A stretch of 64,000 nt of DNA, taken from positions 558,001-622,000 of the forward strand of contig JAWZSP010000006.1 of the NCBI GenBank assembly GCA_034401135.1, in the 5' to 3' direction. The notes beneath the pieces are model-generated. The model ran no database searches and was not told the origin of the DNA. It worked only from the letters and a program-made list of their open reading frames with translations. Source of the stretch: Volutella citrinella (lineage: Eukaryota; Ascomycota; Sordariomycetes; Hypocreales; Nectriaceae). Shown one piece after another: positions 23,384-35,662 of this stretch (the stretch's first letter is position 1; each line of letters starts with the position of its first letter). The position numbers and the translations under genes are program-made.

Positions 23384-24646
23384 ATGCCCGTCACCATCAA
23401 GCCGCGACCGGAAAAGGTCGGCGTGAATGCCGACAAGGCAGTCTTTTCGTCTGCCGATCTCTTGCAGCGTGCCTCAACAGCGTGGACCGTGTCGACAGAA
23501 GACGCGGAATATTGGGGCGAGGACTTGGAGACCAACAAGAAGATTGGCGTCGAGGACCGCCAGGTGCTGCACACTTCCTTCGCCAACCTCGATGGCGAAG
23601 CGGGGGATGGAAAGGGCCTCATCCCGTACGGAAACGGCTTCGTCGACGGAATTCTGCGCGCCTTTCAGCAGGATCTGCACCTGGTGCTGCGACCCGACGA
23701 CGTGTGGCTGGCCATACTCGTGCAGTTCAGCTTCTACGTCAACGGCCACGCCGAGGACCTGCGAGAAATCTTTGTCAGTCACGGAGGCCAACAGGTCATC
23801 AACATCAACATGACGCCCCTCACGCTGGAGCAGCTCGACGTCAACCGCCTGTCGGTGGAGATTATCAACGTTATGAAGGGCCTGGCCAAGGACGACGGAC
23901 TGACGGAGTGGCTGCTGCCCCAGTTCAGCACCACCACCACAAACGACCACACCGTCGCGGCGCTGGTGCTCATGGCGACGATGAAGACGTACTTTGAGTA
24001 CCGCGTCACCATGGGCTGCGGCTTCCCGTCCGTGACGCTCGAGGGCGATCGGGAGGACTGGGAGGACCTGATGCAGCGGATCCCGCGCTTCGCAAAGTAC
24101 GGCAAGGAGCCGGCCGAGTGGTCGACGTACCTGACCAAGATCCTCGAGAACATCCTCTCTAGCTTCGACAAGCCCGACGACGACGCGACCAAGGACTTTT
24201 GGATGCGGGCCGTACATGCGGCCGGCTACGAGGGCTCCGGCGGCATCATGACGCTGTCGGGCTGGGTCACGGCCTTTTGCTTCTGGGACGACACGGGTTT
24301 TAAGGTGCAGACGTACACGGACGACTTCCTCGCGATAGCCATGCCGTGGGCAGGGGAGATTGACCGCAAGAGACTGGTGCTCGATGGGCTGGAGTTTCCC
24401 ATTATCCGACGGACCAAGGTCCCCAAGGCCGTGTCGGACGTGCCGCTCTTCATCGACGACATTGGCACGCAGGTGACGTACCACACGACGCTGATTGCGG
24501 GCGCGGTGGGCATGGAGGCGTCGAGGACAGAGGACGCCCTGGGGCCTGGCTTCAATCAGTTCCAGCCGCGGTCGGGGTGGTGGATGCTGCTCGACAAGAT
24601 TGAGTACCCGACGTGTGCCAACCCAGGGAATGTTTTGATCGGCTGA
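23384..24646 (+). CDS. DUF4419 domain protein
   Basis: 420 aa, single exon. The sequence follows the DUF4419 pattern: GLIPYGNGFVDGILRAFQQD, then LRPDDVWLAILVQFSFYVN, with the domain running over most of the protein and GGIMTLSGWVTAFCFW near residue 290. There is no signal peptide or membrane segment. The molecular role of DUF4419 is not known to me; members are widespread in fungi as singletons or lineage-specific expansions. G+C is high, so a 395-codon frame appears by chance on the opposite strand. The start at 23384 is the first Met. Confidence 0.85.
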   Translation: MPVTIKPRPEKVGVNADKAVFSSADLLQRASTAWTVSTEDAEYWGEDLETNKKIGVEDRQVLHTSFANLDGEAGDGKGLIPYGNGFVDGILRAFQQDLHLVLRPDDVWLAILVQFSFYVNGHAEDLREIFVSHGGQQVININMTPLTLEQLDVNRLSVEIINVMKGLAKDDGLTEWLLPQFSTTTTNDHTVAALVLMATMKTYFEYRVTMGCGFPSVTLEGDREDWEDLMQRIPRFAKYGKEPAEWSTYLTKILENILSSFDKPDDDATKDFWMRAVHAAGYEGSGGIMTLSGWVTAFCFWDDTGFKVQTYTDDFLAIAMPWAGEIDRKRLVLDGLEFPIIRRTKVPKAVSDVPLFIDDIGTQVTYHTTLIAGAVGMEASRTEDALGPGFNQFQPRSGWWMLLDKIEYPTCANPGNVLIG

Positions 24647-25007
24647 GGGGATCCAGTCCATGTTTTGTTTTTATTTTGCGACGCTAGAGCGTGTCTTGGT
24701 ATTAATACGGTTCAATGGGCCACATATATTGTCTACATTCTTGCATTGTTTATCATCGAGATGCTTCAACACTGAGGCCATGGCTTATCGCCTTGTGTGG
24801 TCCAGTGTGCGCCATGATAGCCAATAATTGTGGAGCTCTCTTCCGCCGTAGGCTGCCTGGTAGCACTCGGAGCTAGAGTGCCGACACTCCGCAATCCTGT
24901 CATCATCACTCGAGCCCATCCAGATTCCCATGTGATTGCCTTCTACTTGACGGACTCAACCTCATCTAGCTCCCATAACCCGCAATAATCCACCCTAAAA
25001 CACCACC
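24647..25007. other. Intergenic, promoter side of the DJ-1/PfpI gene
   Basis: About 360 bp between two co-directional genes. No gene is seen. Confidence 0.45.
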
Positions 25008-26020
25008 ATGGCAAGCGAAAAGAAGGTGCTGATCATGATGGCCGACTATGGCCACGACCCGACAGGTACGCGCCATCCAACTCTACCTAGATGGGTCCCG
25101 ATCATCAGATCCGACCCCGCCAAGCTGTAGCTAATGCAGACAAGAAACGGCCGTCCCGTACTGGGCATTGAAGAATGCCGGCCTCACCATCCAGTTTGCG
25201 ACGGAAAACGGGGCCCCGCCCAAGGCCGACTCGCGCATGCTGCAGGGACTCACGCAGAAGTTGCTCGTACTGAACCACCCGTGATGCGATGAATGGACTG
25301 AATTGAATGACCTGACCATGGCCCTTTGTCTCTAGGGAGCGACCCGCGCCGTGGTAGCCCAGTACGAAGAAATGGAAAAGTCCCCCGAGATGCAGCACCC
25401 GCTCTCGTGGTCCGCCCCCGACTTCACGCTCGAGCCGTACAACCTGGTCCTCTTCCCCGGCGGCCACGACAAGGCCGTGCGGCAAATCATCGACTCGCCC
25501 ACGGTGCACCGTCTCGTCGTCGACTACTTTCCCAAGACCAAGAAGCCCAGCAACAAGGCCGTCGCGGCTGTCTGCCACGGCGTCATGGTCCTGTCCGAGT
25601 CCAAGGACGAGAGCGGCAAGTCTGTCATCTACAACTGCCACACCGCGACGCTGCCCGTTGGCATGGAGCGGCTGGCCTTTTGGGGCACGTGGGCCTTTCT
25701 GGGGGACTACTATAAGACGTATGGCGCAGGGAGCGACAACACGGCTACTTCGGTGATTCATGGCTGATCGTGGTGGAGGTGCAACGAGTGCTGACGTGAA
25801 GAAACAGGTCCAGAAAGCCCTGGCGCATCCCCGCCAGCTGAAGGGGTCCATGATTCCCACGCCGTAGGTGCAATGTTCTCAAAAGTTCTTTACTCGAGAC
25901 TGACCATTTCAAAGATTTGTGGTGGAGGACGAGTCGCATAACTACATTAGTGCACGATATCCCGGAGACGCAGCAGACTTTGGCAAGCGCATAGTGGCAG
26001 TTTTGGAAGACATGAAATAG
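25008..26020 (+). CDS. DJ-1/PfpI (class I amidotransferase-like) protein
   Basis: 252 aa in five exons: 25008-25065, 25145-25266, 25336-25752, 25808-25863 and 25915-26020. The fold is that of DJ-1/Hsp31: strand KKVLIMMADYG, LVLFPGGHDK, and the nucleophile elbow AVAAVCHGVMVL with Cys140. The C-terminus has NYISARYPGDA, which is typical of this group. Members act as glyoxalases, chaperones or hydrolases; the choice here is open. There is no signal peptide, so it is cytosolic. The first acceptor is at 25144; a nearer one would shift the frame. The gene lies tail to tail with the P450, with only 184 bp between. Confidence 0.88.
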
Positions 26021-26204
26021 TCCAGCGGGAGTGGCATGCAAGGGCCGACTGGAATGGGGGCTTGGGAATGGCTCTGTCGTTCGTATGGCTATTGTCCCGA
26101 TATGCGAGTCAGGTTGTTAGAAGTGTGACTGGGAGTCTTCGTATAATCTATTGCACGCTCGTTATTGTTTTTATCTATTACAAGCAAATCTACATGTATC
26201 CACC

Positions 26205-27925
26205 CTACTCTTCAAAGTGCAGCCGCAGCTTGACGCCGTCGCCGGGTGCGTTTGTGAGCCCCAAGGTCATGCAGTGCGGGTTCAACTGGGAGCCATCCAT
26301 GTCGGCAATGTTCTGGACCAGCCTGACGATAATGTGTGCAACTTCTGTCAAGGCAAACTGCTGTCCGACGCACACGCGCGGGCCGCCGTGGAAGGCAAGG
26401 AAATCCCATCCCTGCCTCTTCCCGTCCCACCTCTCTGGTCGGAATTGCTTCGCGTCCGGGCCCCAGAGATCTGTGTGGCGGTGCATCAGAGTGTACTACG
26501 ACATAATTAGCATCAACTCCTGACGATAGACTGTGTAAGTTTAGTACTTACTGGGAGGAAGACGTCCTGTCCCTTGCGGACGTAGAGGGGAGACTCGCCA
26601 TCCGGACCTCCACCATAGGGCAGTGTGGTGTCCACCAGGGCAGTCCGCACATTTGTCGGGACAGGGGGGTACAGGCGCAGCGTTTCCTTAATGCACCACT
26701 GGAGATAGTTGCACGACTTGAGCGACTCGAATGAGACTTCCTTGGGATCCGCCTTGGTGCCAAACTCGTCGTGAACGACGGCCCGCAGCTTCTGATAGCA
26801 CTCCCGGTTCTCCTTGGCGCCCATGATGGTGAAGAAGAAGCCGAGCACGGATGCCGTCGTGTCGCGGCCCGCCATGAGGATATTGACCACGGAGGCGCAC
26901 AGCTCCTGGGGGTCCTGCGTGTCGTGGGCGAGGGCATGCAGGAAGACGTACTTTTCACCCTTGCTGGCATCGGGGTTGTACTCCTTGGGGTTGCGCCTCT
27001 GGTGCTCGAGCGACTTCTGGATAAATGGCCAGAGGAACGACTTGATCTGCTTGATGCTCTGCTTGAGCTCCGGGGTATGTGCCAAGCGGTATAGCGGCCC
27101 GAGGGCGACGCCGAGGGAAAGAAAGTACTGGGCCCTGTCAAAGGCCCGGACAAAGGCCAGGTTCTCGTCCGTGTCTGCGGATGAGCCGCTGATGTACAGC
27201 CTCTGGCTCTCTATGCTCTTGCTGAGCAGGAACTCGGTCGCCGTGTCAATGGTCAGCCGGTAGAACAGGGACTGCATGTCGACCACACTGGTCCAGTTGT
27301 CTTGGCCCTTTCTCAGCCGCAGGGCCTCGAGCAGCACCTGGACATGCGACTCCACCATGTCCACGTCAACTAACTGGCTTCGCATGAACTGGGGACGGAG
27401 GAGGGCTCTGGCGTGCTTCCATTTCTCGCCGTTGAGCGCGAACTGGCACAGGAATTAGCGGGCTGAGAGGATGACGGAGCAGTGTCGAGCCAAAAAAAGA
27501 AAAAAAACATAACATACAATGCCCTTGCCCAGAAGGGAATCTACGTTCTTGGTTCTGCCGATGCCGAGCCCAAACTCCTGGAACTGGGTGGCTAGGATGG
27601 CCTGGAAGTTCCTCGGGTCGGTCGTGACGACGATGGTCCGGAACATGGTTCTCTGCAGGACAGTCTTGACGATCCGGCCGTTGGCTTCGTTCAGCTGGTC
27701 CTGCCTCTCGATGAAGAAGTCCTGGCACCGCTTCTCCTTGTACGCTTTGATGAGGCTAATGAAGTAGGCGACGCCGAATGGCTCCAGCGCAGGCCGCCAG
27801 AGGCCAGGCTTGCAGCCCCATGCCCTTGCCTGGGCTCGGTGGCGGAGACATGTTTGGATGAGGGAGATGGCATAGCCAATGGCTGCCACGGCGAGGCCCA
27901 GGAGGGCCACTTGGGTAATCTGCAT
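26205..27925 (-). CDS. Cytochrome P450, CYP52-like
   Basis: 529 aa in three exons: 27925-27518, 27442-26552 and 26495-26205. An N-terminal membrane anchor (residues about 4-22) places it in the ER. The I-helix has MAGRDTTASV, the K-helix has KETLRLYPPVP, and the heme loop FHGGPRVCVGQ carries the ligand Cys475. The pattern and length match fungal CYP52-type monooxygenases, which hydroxylate alkanes or fatty acids at the chain end; substrate is inferred from the family only. The first intron contains a T-rich run and joins LLGKGI to FALNGEKWKHAR, a conserved P450 C-helix motif, which supports the splice. Confidence 0.88.
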
Positions 27926-29700
27926 CGCGAGTCTGGCTGCGGGAGACTTGGAACAGTGATCTTGTTGTCTACTGGGACTTGATCCTCGACCGTTGCCAAA
28001 CGTCGTCGACAGGCTTCAAGAAAACCAGGCGTCGCTGGCAAGATGTAGGCGGAGCAGCTCGGGTGAAGCAGGCACTTATTCGCATCAAGGACCGTAAGCA
28101 CAACATCGAGGCTGCATCCTTGGCGTCGGGCGCGCTCCAAATGCCTTATTCAAGCGTCTCACTAAGCGCACTTTGGACCCGATTGGACAAGAGGAGCGGA
28201 AACGCGACATGACACTCGCTTACTCGAGGGACGACGAGGGAGAGGCGAAGAAGTCTCAAGAGCTATATACCGTCTCATTGATAAAAGCGACGACCCCAGC
28301 AAGGAGACAAACTCATCTACAGCATCACACGCTCTTGGATACCTTTGCATTTCGTGATTCCAAAGAAATCAGCGCTCAAGGGGAACTGCCGTGTCGCCGT
28401 GTTTTCGTTGATGGTGTTCCCGGCATCTGAATACCCGCGCCACGACCAAAGTCCAAAGCCCAACCCCCCCCACGTGGGGTTACTTGCATAACGTCAGCTC
28501 TCCCAGTGGCGTCGCTTGTCGTGCAATCGGAGCAAAGCACCATCGATGTCGGGCGATTACTACGCAGACGCTAGGGTTAGTCAATAATTGCAGTGTACTC
28601 GGAACGGTGTGTCAAAAACGCGATCCTTCTGCAGCCTGGTGGCATGTCCTGTTCGGCTGGCCGTTGATCCGAAAGGTTTCTCTCACACTAAGACCAACCA
28701 AGGCGACTATTTTTTATTTTCCGACTTTTTCCTAGCTGGTCCTGCTGCCAGTCGCCCACTAATACACTAGCATCACTTTGGCAGGAGCCTGGTGGCTTGA
28801 AGCTATGAATCCCTCGACCAGTTTACTGGGCGCTCCTGCTGGATTCAGTTTGTTCTGGAACAAGTCGCCTGGTGCGCCGCATGCCGAGTATTCCACTATT
28901 TATAGATGGCTTTAACCAGGTTCACCATCCGCTTCTCTCAGCTCCCCGCTGAATCCTTAGGAAAGGGGCAATGAGCCCTCGAGGCCTCCGAGGAGAGATT
29001 TAACGTTTCCGATTTTTCTCAAGGCTGGTGAGTGTCTCTGAGACGGTATGGTATATGTAGCACCCCGATTCCAGCACGAACGATGAGGGTTGGAGCTCTC
29101 CCACCAAAAAAAACATGTCCGGCCGGCTCAGAAGCGACTGGACCAGTTCGCAACCATGGCCGCCACTTGGCTTTGTTTGGCTACTGTAGGGATCAGGAGT
29201 AGCCCGTGCGTCTTGAAATATCTCATCTTAGTACGAGTCGCACCCCGAGGGTCATATCCCTCAGGCACTCTGCTGCGATCGAATACTCGGTAAAGGATCG
29301 TAGGTCCATTGGGTTTAAGGAGCTCCCACTAGTATGGGCCCTACGCCCTAGCTACAGAAGTATGGTTTAGGCTAGATAAGACGGATGGAAGATTGGGCCT
29401 ACTTCTCCCGACACCTGGTATCTTATTGTCTGCTCTAGACGACCACCAACCGCGTGGTACTCAGAATAGTCCATGATCCGCACACGGTATGTGTGTAGCA
29501 TCATCGAAACCAAATTCAAGAATTATGTGGGCCAGATCTTAAGGAAAGACTCGGTTTTGTATTAGTTTTATGTGAACGTCATGGACAGAGTAACTGGACA
29601 AGGCCAAGTTACCGGCCATGGCGGATTAAAAAGGAGTGTATCGGCAGTCAATAGACATGCGGCTAATCAAATCAGCTGAACTGACTTCCCGGGAGCCCAT
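27926..29700. other. 1.8-kb gene-poor region upstream of the P450
   Basis: Holds the P450 promoter. A TATATA word lies at about 28264 on the minus strand. The rest has frames shorter than 90 codons with no motif, and I see no rRNA or tRNA in it. Confidence 0.4.
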
Positions 29701-29747
29701 ATCCCCCCAATCAAGACAACCAGGGCTCATCCACAATGGCAAGGCCA

Positions 29748-30081
29748 TTAGCGGCGGCACTCCCAGCGCCAGTGGTGGCTGTCGGAGTAGCGTCCATAAT
29801 CGGACCTGGAGATACCATAGCACCACTACTAAGAGTTAGAAGCGTCTCAAACGGCAATCAGGGTGCAGCCTTACGTGGTCGCGGTCATTGTAGCGGCCGT
29901 GCCAGTGGTCGCAGACCTCGCGGGTCCAGCGATCGTCACCTCGATAATTCCGACAAGTGTCGGCGGCAGCGCTAAGGAGTCAACTGTTAACAGGGCTCAG
30001 CCAGCTTGCACGTCGGGCTGCTCACGAGGAAGCCAAGCCCAGGGTCAGGGCGGTCATGGCGGAAGAGAATGTAACCTTCAT
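29748..30081 (-). CDS. Tiny two-intron secreted cysteine protein (76 aa)
   Basis: The start at 30081 opens a signal peptide, MKVTFSSAMTALTLGLASS, then the frame meets TGA. A 56-bp intron with donor GTGAGC restores AAADTCRNY and continues to DRDH. A second intron, with donor GTAAGG and a branch-like CTAAC, ends TAGTAG. Using the second AG gives WCYGISRSDYG and ends at TAA near 29748. The mature chain is about 57 aa, rich in Arg, Asp, His, Tyr and Trp, with four cysteines. A TATAAAAG box lies 109 bp upstream. The three signals (signal peptide, two phase-keeping introns, TATA) agree, but the gene is hypothetical and no homology is claimed. Confidence 0.6.
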
Positions 30082-30189
30082 GTTGGTGGTGTTTGTGGGA
30101 GTAGTGTTGGAATCTGAATTGTTGGTCTGTGAACTTGGATGTGGTGCTGAGGATGAATTAAATATCTTGGTTCACAGGAACTGCTGGCC

Positions 30190-30197
30190 CTTTTATA
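30190..30197 (-). promoter_or_regulatory. TATA box of the 76-aa secreted protein gene
   Basis: TATAAAAG on the minus strand, 109 bp before the ATG at 30081. This is the usual place for a fungal TATA box and supports a real promoter. Confidence 0.55.
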
Positions 30198-32002
30198 GCC
30201 AAGAAGGGTCTTTCTAGGTGATGCGGAGCTGCATATTCTTGGTCGTCTTTTCCATCTCCAGTACCAGCAGGCGTCAGATCTCATCCGTTAATCTCACCAA
30301 CTTCGTTCGTTAGCACCTGTGAGGGCCCTCTCTGCTCTTCGAATGTCTTTCTTACGTAAAGGGGTACTCAAATGGAAGAATTGAGTGCCCATCATCCGCC
30401 ACAGCATCATTCTACGGCTGCTTCGGCAGCGTCATGATGTTGGATGGAGGAGGGCCAAGTCTAGTGTGTCGATGCCGCTCTGGCACGATGCAGCCCTATC
30501 TTACTGCTGGCCCACTAATCGACAGGCCATGGCGCCAAGTCGAGAGGGGCGGTATCTTCCATTATTCTTCATTGCACAGAAATCCTCCGGTCCGGGACGG
30601 AGCGATCCAGGTTGGAGCGAAACGCCAACGCGGGCTCTTAGTGCATTGAGGACAGCTGATTCCTGCATGTGAGACTGATTCATGCTGACGTCGAGTGAAG
30701 ATGTCTTGCATATTCAACGGGTCTAGCCCATGGCAGAAGCCGTCAGCTTACAGTAGCCCTCAACGTAAATATATCTCCATCAGACTCAAGGTTGTTGCCG
30801 AGATGGCCGATCAAACTCTATCATCCAGCCTGCCTCCCCGCGCCATGACCGCTGACGTGGCAGATTGGCTGTGAGTGAGAGGAATTGGGAAATCGAGGCA
30901 GTGATATCGGACGATGCCTTCTTCAAAGTGCCTTGGAAAGCAGTCCAGCATCGGAAAACTCCTGTCACTAGGAAAATAAATGCCGTGGAGGCGCAGGGGA
31001 TGATCGGGCGGCAATACCCATGGACAGTGCGGGCAGCCGGCTTCGTGGCAAACCTTCTGCATGTGAATCTGGCCGCTGTAATTCGTTGTCCAAGACTACT
31101 AGTACGCTGCAGTATATGCTGGCCGTCATATGTAGGCAGTCAGACAGCCATGCGAGGCGTTACTCTAATGGGGATTGTGGTGAAGGTTTTGCGAGCCAGC
31201 ACGACCGGTTTCTGGGAACGGGTCACCGTTTCAGATCCACTGTATAGCTGGAATTCGTGCCTGAAGCTTAATACATGGTACCGGCTGTATGGTTGCACTT
31301 CATATCAACAGTACATTACGCACTAGATGCCAATCTGATCAGTGGCGAAGTGACACCCTCGAATGCTAACTAGGATCGGGGGCCCAGACGGACCGTCGTG
31401 TAACTTAAATTGATCCATTTCACCCGGAATCAACAGCACCCGCGCCTCAAAATTCTAGGCTCATGTACTTAGACTACTACGAACCGAAATACCTTGGGTA
31501 TCGAGCGGAGAGTTGCCGATAGAGGAGCGAATTTGGGTTGAACATAGCCACGAGATCTGGAAATTACGAGACATTTGAAGTAAGATCATCATAGCACTAA
31601 GATAGGAAGTTGGCCATGAATATCGCTTCAACTAGTGGACAACCTGGACAAGGGTTGGTCGCTATGAACTGCGGAAGTCTGGGGTAGTGTGTACGAGTCG
31701 AAGAAAACAGGCTCTGCAATGCTGAGAGCTTGCTTACTTCCAATTGAGAAAGGGAACGGATAAATTGCTCCTCTTCGTTTGTATTAGTGGGGAAGTGAGC
31801 CTTACTCAATCTTATTAGAAGCATGCGGGTGGGTTCACGTCTGAGCCGGTGCAGGGGCTGTTGGGTCGATAATGAGTCACGTGCGTCTTGGCTCTTGGGA
31901 AGCCGTGCAGTCACAGCTGGCGGGTCCTCGGCTGTTCTCTTTTTTCCGGGGGCCTTGGGAAGCCATCCCTTACCCTTCCCTTGAAAACAGAGGAACTGAA
32001 GC
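30198..32002. other. 1.8-kb gene-poor region
   Basis: The longest frame is 153 codons at 30865-31326, with no motif or signal peptide. I see nothing I would call a gene. Confidence 0.4.
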
Positions 32003-33438
32003 ATGGAGAAACTGGCGCCAGAGATCATCTCGCAGATTCTCTCAAACTTGATTGAAGACACGGACATCAATTCGGAAATCTTCGAGACCTTTCCTACCAA
32101 CTCGCTTGCCTCGTACGCGGCCATCTCCCGGCAGTGGCAATGTCAGGTCGAGGCCATCACCTTTCGACATCTGCACCTGGACTCAGGGCGCCTCGCGTTT
32201 GCTCAAGCTGCTGGAATTATCTCGCCGCGCAGGCTAATAAACGTCCGCTATGTCCAATTCGACGTTGGCGGCCCCAAAAATGATCCCGCAGTACCGGCAG
32301 GGGTTGAGGACTTGGACGATGAAGCCGACATGAGCAGCGATATAAGACAACTTTTTTCGCTTCTGTCAATAGCCCCCCAACAGGATGCCCCTTGGATACA
32401 TCTAAAGCTGGTGGGGCCAGAGCGCAGGAAAAACATCTGGCCTTGTTCATCCACTGCTAGGTCTCGTCGAAAGATCCTGATGACTTACCTCGTACTGAAC
32501 GCCGAGCACGACACAGAACTTCCGCAGCTGCCTATGATTTCTGCTTTTGCAATCGATCAACTTGATAGACACCTAGTCTTTTCACCAAGCTCAGTCTGCT
32601 GTTTGGCTAGCAAAATGACTCGATTGCAGGAGGCGTTTTGGCATTTATCCGATGGCGGGACAGCAGATCTCAACTCCAGGATCCGGCAGCGTAAAGGTAA
32701 GAGTCCAGAAGGAATCCCTCGGCATTGATCAATTTTGCTTCCTTACTCACTGTTAGCGTCCTAGGCTTCGCAGAAAATCTTGATCGCCTGCCAGCTACTC
32801 TAACAAGGCTTTCATTGACCTATTTCCCAATGCCTGTAATGGACCCATCCTTGCCAACCGCAAGCATCATCCCTGAAGGGTCTTTAGGCGATGGTCTAAG
32901 CCAAGCGCTATACAGTCTGTCTCAGCGAGATGGGATGAAATGCCTGACACTTGCTGGCAGTTTTGACACAAATCTTTTCTGGCCAACGGCCACAGTACCG
33001 TCCTTGACCGAAGTGCGTCGCTGGCCAACATTATCCCACTTCAGCGTGACGCTAAACCAAGTCCTACCGTCCGGAGAGTGGATAGTGATGCGTGGATCAA
33101 ATGTTGAAGATCTCGACGACTTGGAATCTCCGCGCCAAGGCGACGTCAGAACAGGTGACTTGCGAGAGGATGAGGCGGAGCTGTGGTTTCGATTCAGACC
33201 TATCCCGGCTATGACAAACAGAATCTTTAGCGCTGTGGGAAGATGTGTGAGCAATATGACACGATTGAAAAAGCTGACGTTGGATTACGACAATGCTGGG
33301 GCCATGCATTTCCAGTTCAATGTGGATGCACCAAAGATGCCGCGTTACCTTAGAACGGATGATGGGCCGTTACCCAGACTCAGTGACGAGACATTAAATG
33401 CATGGAGGGGAGCAGTAAAAATACACAGAAAACCCTAA
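32003..33438 (+). CDS. F-box protein
   Basis: 455 aa in two exons, 32003-32696 and 32765-33438. The N-terminus, EKLAPEIISQILSNLI, with SLASYAAISRQWQ after it, fits an F-box that would bind Skp1 and recruit targets to an SCF ubiquitin ligase. The remainder has scattered leucine-rich segments (LTRLSLTYFPMP, MTRLKKLTLDY) that could be target-binding repeats. The acceptor at 32764, CCTAG, keeps phase; the nearer TTAG leads straight into a stop. The target is unknown. Confidence 0.7.
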
Positions 33439-33605
33439 GCGTACGGAATAGAGTTGAAGGCATAGTGCATAATGGAGGCTGCAATACATGCATGCGTTCA
33501 GATGGGCCAGGCCATCCCAAAGCGAATGGATCAAGGGCCCGGAACGGGAGTTTTTGATTGCAGTGGAGAACCATTTGGCGGTGGAGTTACCACATTAGAT
33601 CAAGT

Positions 33606-34386
33606 CTAGCAGTTTGCGTTGCTAATCTCAACCCACCACTTGGTCGGGTGAATCGCAGTTCCACCAACATGAACGCCCGAGACACCCTTCTTGCTAATAA
33701 CCTTTCGACACCGCCCCCACTGGTTCAGCCACTCGGCACCGTCGGCGATGGACCCAAAGCCCTCAAGCGTCTTGGTCTTGCTGTCCTGTGAAAAGGTTAG
33801 CTACCCAGGCTTCAGAACAGCCGAGGATTATGACGCACCGCGTTGTACCACCAAATTCCAGAGCTGTAAGAACAGCTCACCCGGCTCTTAGTGTATTTGG
33901 GCAAAGAAGGTCGGCCCTTGACTCCGCGGAGGTACTTAGTGCCTTCTTCGATGCGGCTGGCCGAGACTAGTGCCATACGAAGATCCTTGTAGCAGACATA
34001 GTCCGCACCGTTGAACCTAGCCTGGCGTTTCTCCAGAGCTGGCTCGGTGGTAGCCGCATTGACAGTGGGCAGGTCAAAAACGTCGCCGAGGTTTTCAGGA
34101 TATTTCTCGCCGACATAGGCGTACAGTCCCTCAACAGTGCCAGTGTATTCGATGACTTGACCGCCAGGGAGATCATCAAACACCCAGACAGGGTCTGCTT
34201 CCTCAGCAGACTCTAGAACAGAAGCTGTAGCAACTTCAGACTCTACAGGACTGGCCATGACCTATGAGTGAATATGTTGGATGTTTGATCGTGCCATCAT
34301 GTCTTTTGAGAGTGAGCACTTACGCCAGACAGAAGAGACAGACAAGCCACACCAAAAGTGGCACGGAGAATAGTTGCAGACACCAT
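33606..34386 (-). CDS. Secreted protein with a Kex2-like processing site
   Basis: 221 aa in three exons: 34386-34324, 34261-33839 and 33785-33606. The signal peptide covers residues 1 to about 24 and is split by the first intron. An acidic pro-region ends in PALEKR, a typical Kex2 site, releasing a basic mature domain QARFNGADYVCYKD. This domain has four cysteines (YVC, VSC, GRC, NANC) and Trp-rich motifs such as GIWWYNA and KWWVEIS. The layout is that of many fungal secreted effector or toxin-like proteins, but I see no named family and give no function. TATAAA lies at 34484-34479 on the minus strand. Confidence 0.75.
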
Positions 34387-34478
34387 TGTAAGTTTGACGG
34401 GCGGGTGAGTTGCTAAGTAATGGCTCGATGATTGAAATGTTGGTGATGAGTTCAGTTTATTGAGAGGCACCTTCGTGA

Positions 34479-34484
34479 TTTATA
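34479..34484 (-). promoter_or_regulatory. TATA box of the Kex2-site secreted protein gene
   Basis: TATAAA on the minus strand, 93 bp before the ATG at 34386. Confidence 0.5.
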
Positions 34485-35662
34485 GCTGAACGATATCACG
34501 CACCCTAGCTAGCGAACGGCACCTCGTTGTAGCAATTGGCCAGGGCCACCTCTATTCCGGCAGGTCGAATTAACAAATGCCTATGAGAATGGCTTGAACG
34601 AATACGGTTTGGCCAAAATGGTCGGTCTTGTGACCTTGCAACCCGAAAGAGGCCGGCTAGGTGGTAAGCCGCAGCTTATCGCCGACGGATGCAACGACAT
34701 ACCGCAACTTCTGGGTAAATCGAGTTGCCATGATCGTCTGTTTCTGGCAGGTAGAATTGAATCGGCTCATGAAGTGCATTGGCTAAATACTGTTGCTTCA
34801 TCCAAGCTGTGACTAGCTTGTCGGGCCTGTTGAACCTTGCACTGTTCACAACTCTTGCACGGACCTAACCAGAGCCGCTTCTTTTTAACGCCGGTGCGGG
34901 CCAAGCCATTGTTGCGGATATAACCCTAGGCCTGTATGCACCAATGGACTTTTGCAGGTCTCTATTATTTCGGCAGGGTGGGCGGGCCGATTGTCCGTGC
35001 CAAGATATGCAGAGAAATTTGAAGAATTGGGCGCATGCAAAAATGCCTCGAAGTTACTACTTGGCCTGAAGGGATGTGCACATGATAGGGATCACTGGCA
35101 GGTGGCAATAACAATTTGGAATTTACATCCATTCAGAGACATACTGTTCCCTTAGCGTAACACGGCCTAGCTATTCGCAGAGGCTTGAGGTGTAAGTAGC
35201 TAAAGGCTTAATCGCCAATTGGCCAGTAGGGTTGATACTTGCAAGTTGCCAGGGTATGTAGCCAAGCCGGCTAAAGGCCGACGCTGAGTCGATGAATTAC
35301 CGGCAGGCGAGCCATGTATGGGATGGGTAGTGAGCGGGGAACGGCCTACACCGCCCATTGAGCCTTCTATAATCTCGGTAACATTTGAGGTTGCCGAGAA
35401 ACATCATTCAAAGAAAGCCAAGAGCCGCGAAAAGGGGACCAAGGGTCTGGGTTTCAGGAGCAAATCCACTTCCAGTATCTCTACAGAACACTAAACACAC
35501 GAGAACGCCAGGGGGATGGGACAAGGGAAGCTAGTGGTAGGATGGCATATTTAACTACATTTATGTTGGAATTAAACAAAGAGCATCAAAAACTGGACTC
35601 AAGGCTCAAGACTTCATCCCCAACAGTTTGGACAACCACAACCAGTCACCGCTTAGAGTCCA
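34485..35662. other. Intergenic region
   Basis: About 1.2 kb, promoter side of the secreted protein and 3' side of the carboxypeptidase. No frame with motifs and no repeat is seen. Confidence 0.4.

Noticed and set aside
23474..24661. 395-codon frame antisense to the DUF4419 gene
   Set aside because: Shadow of the real exon; Arg, His and Val rich with no domain.
30865..31326. 153-codon plus-strand frame
   Set aside because: No motif, no signal peptide and odd composition; no support beyond length.
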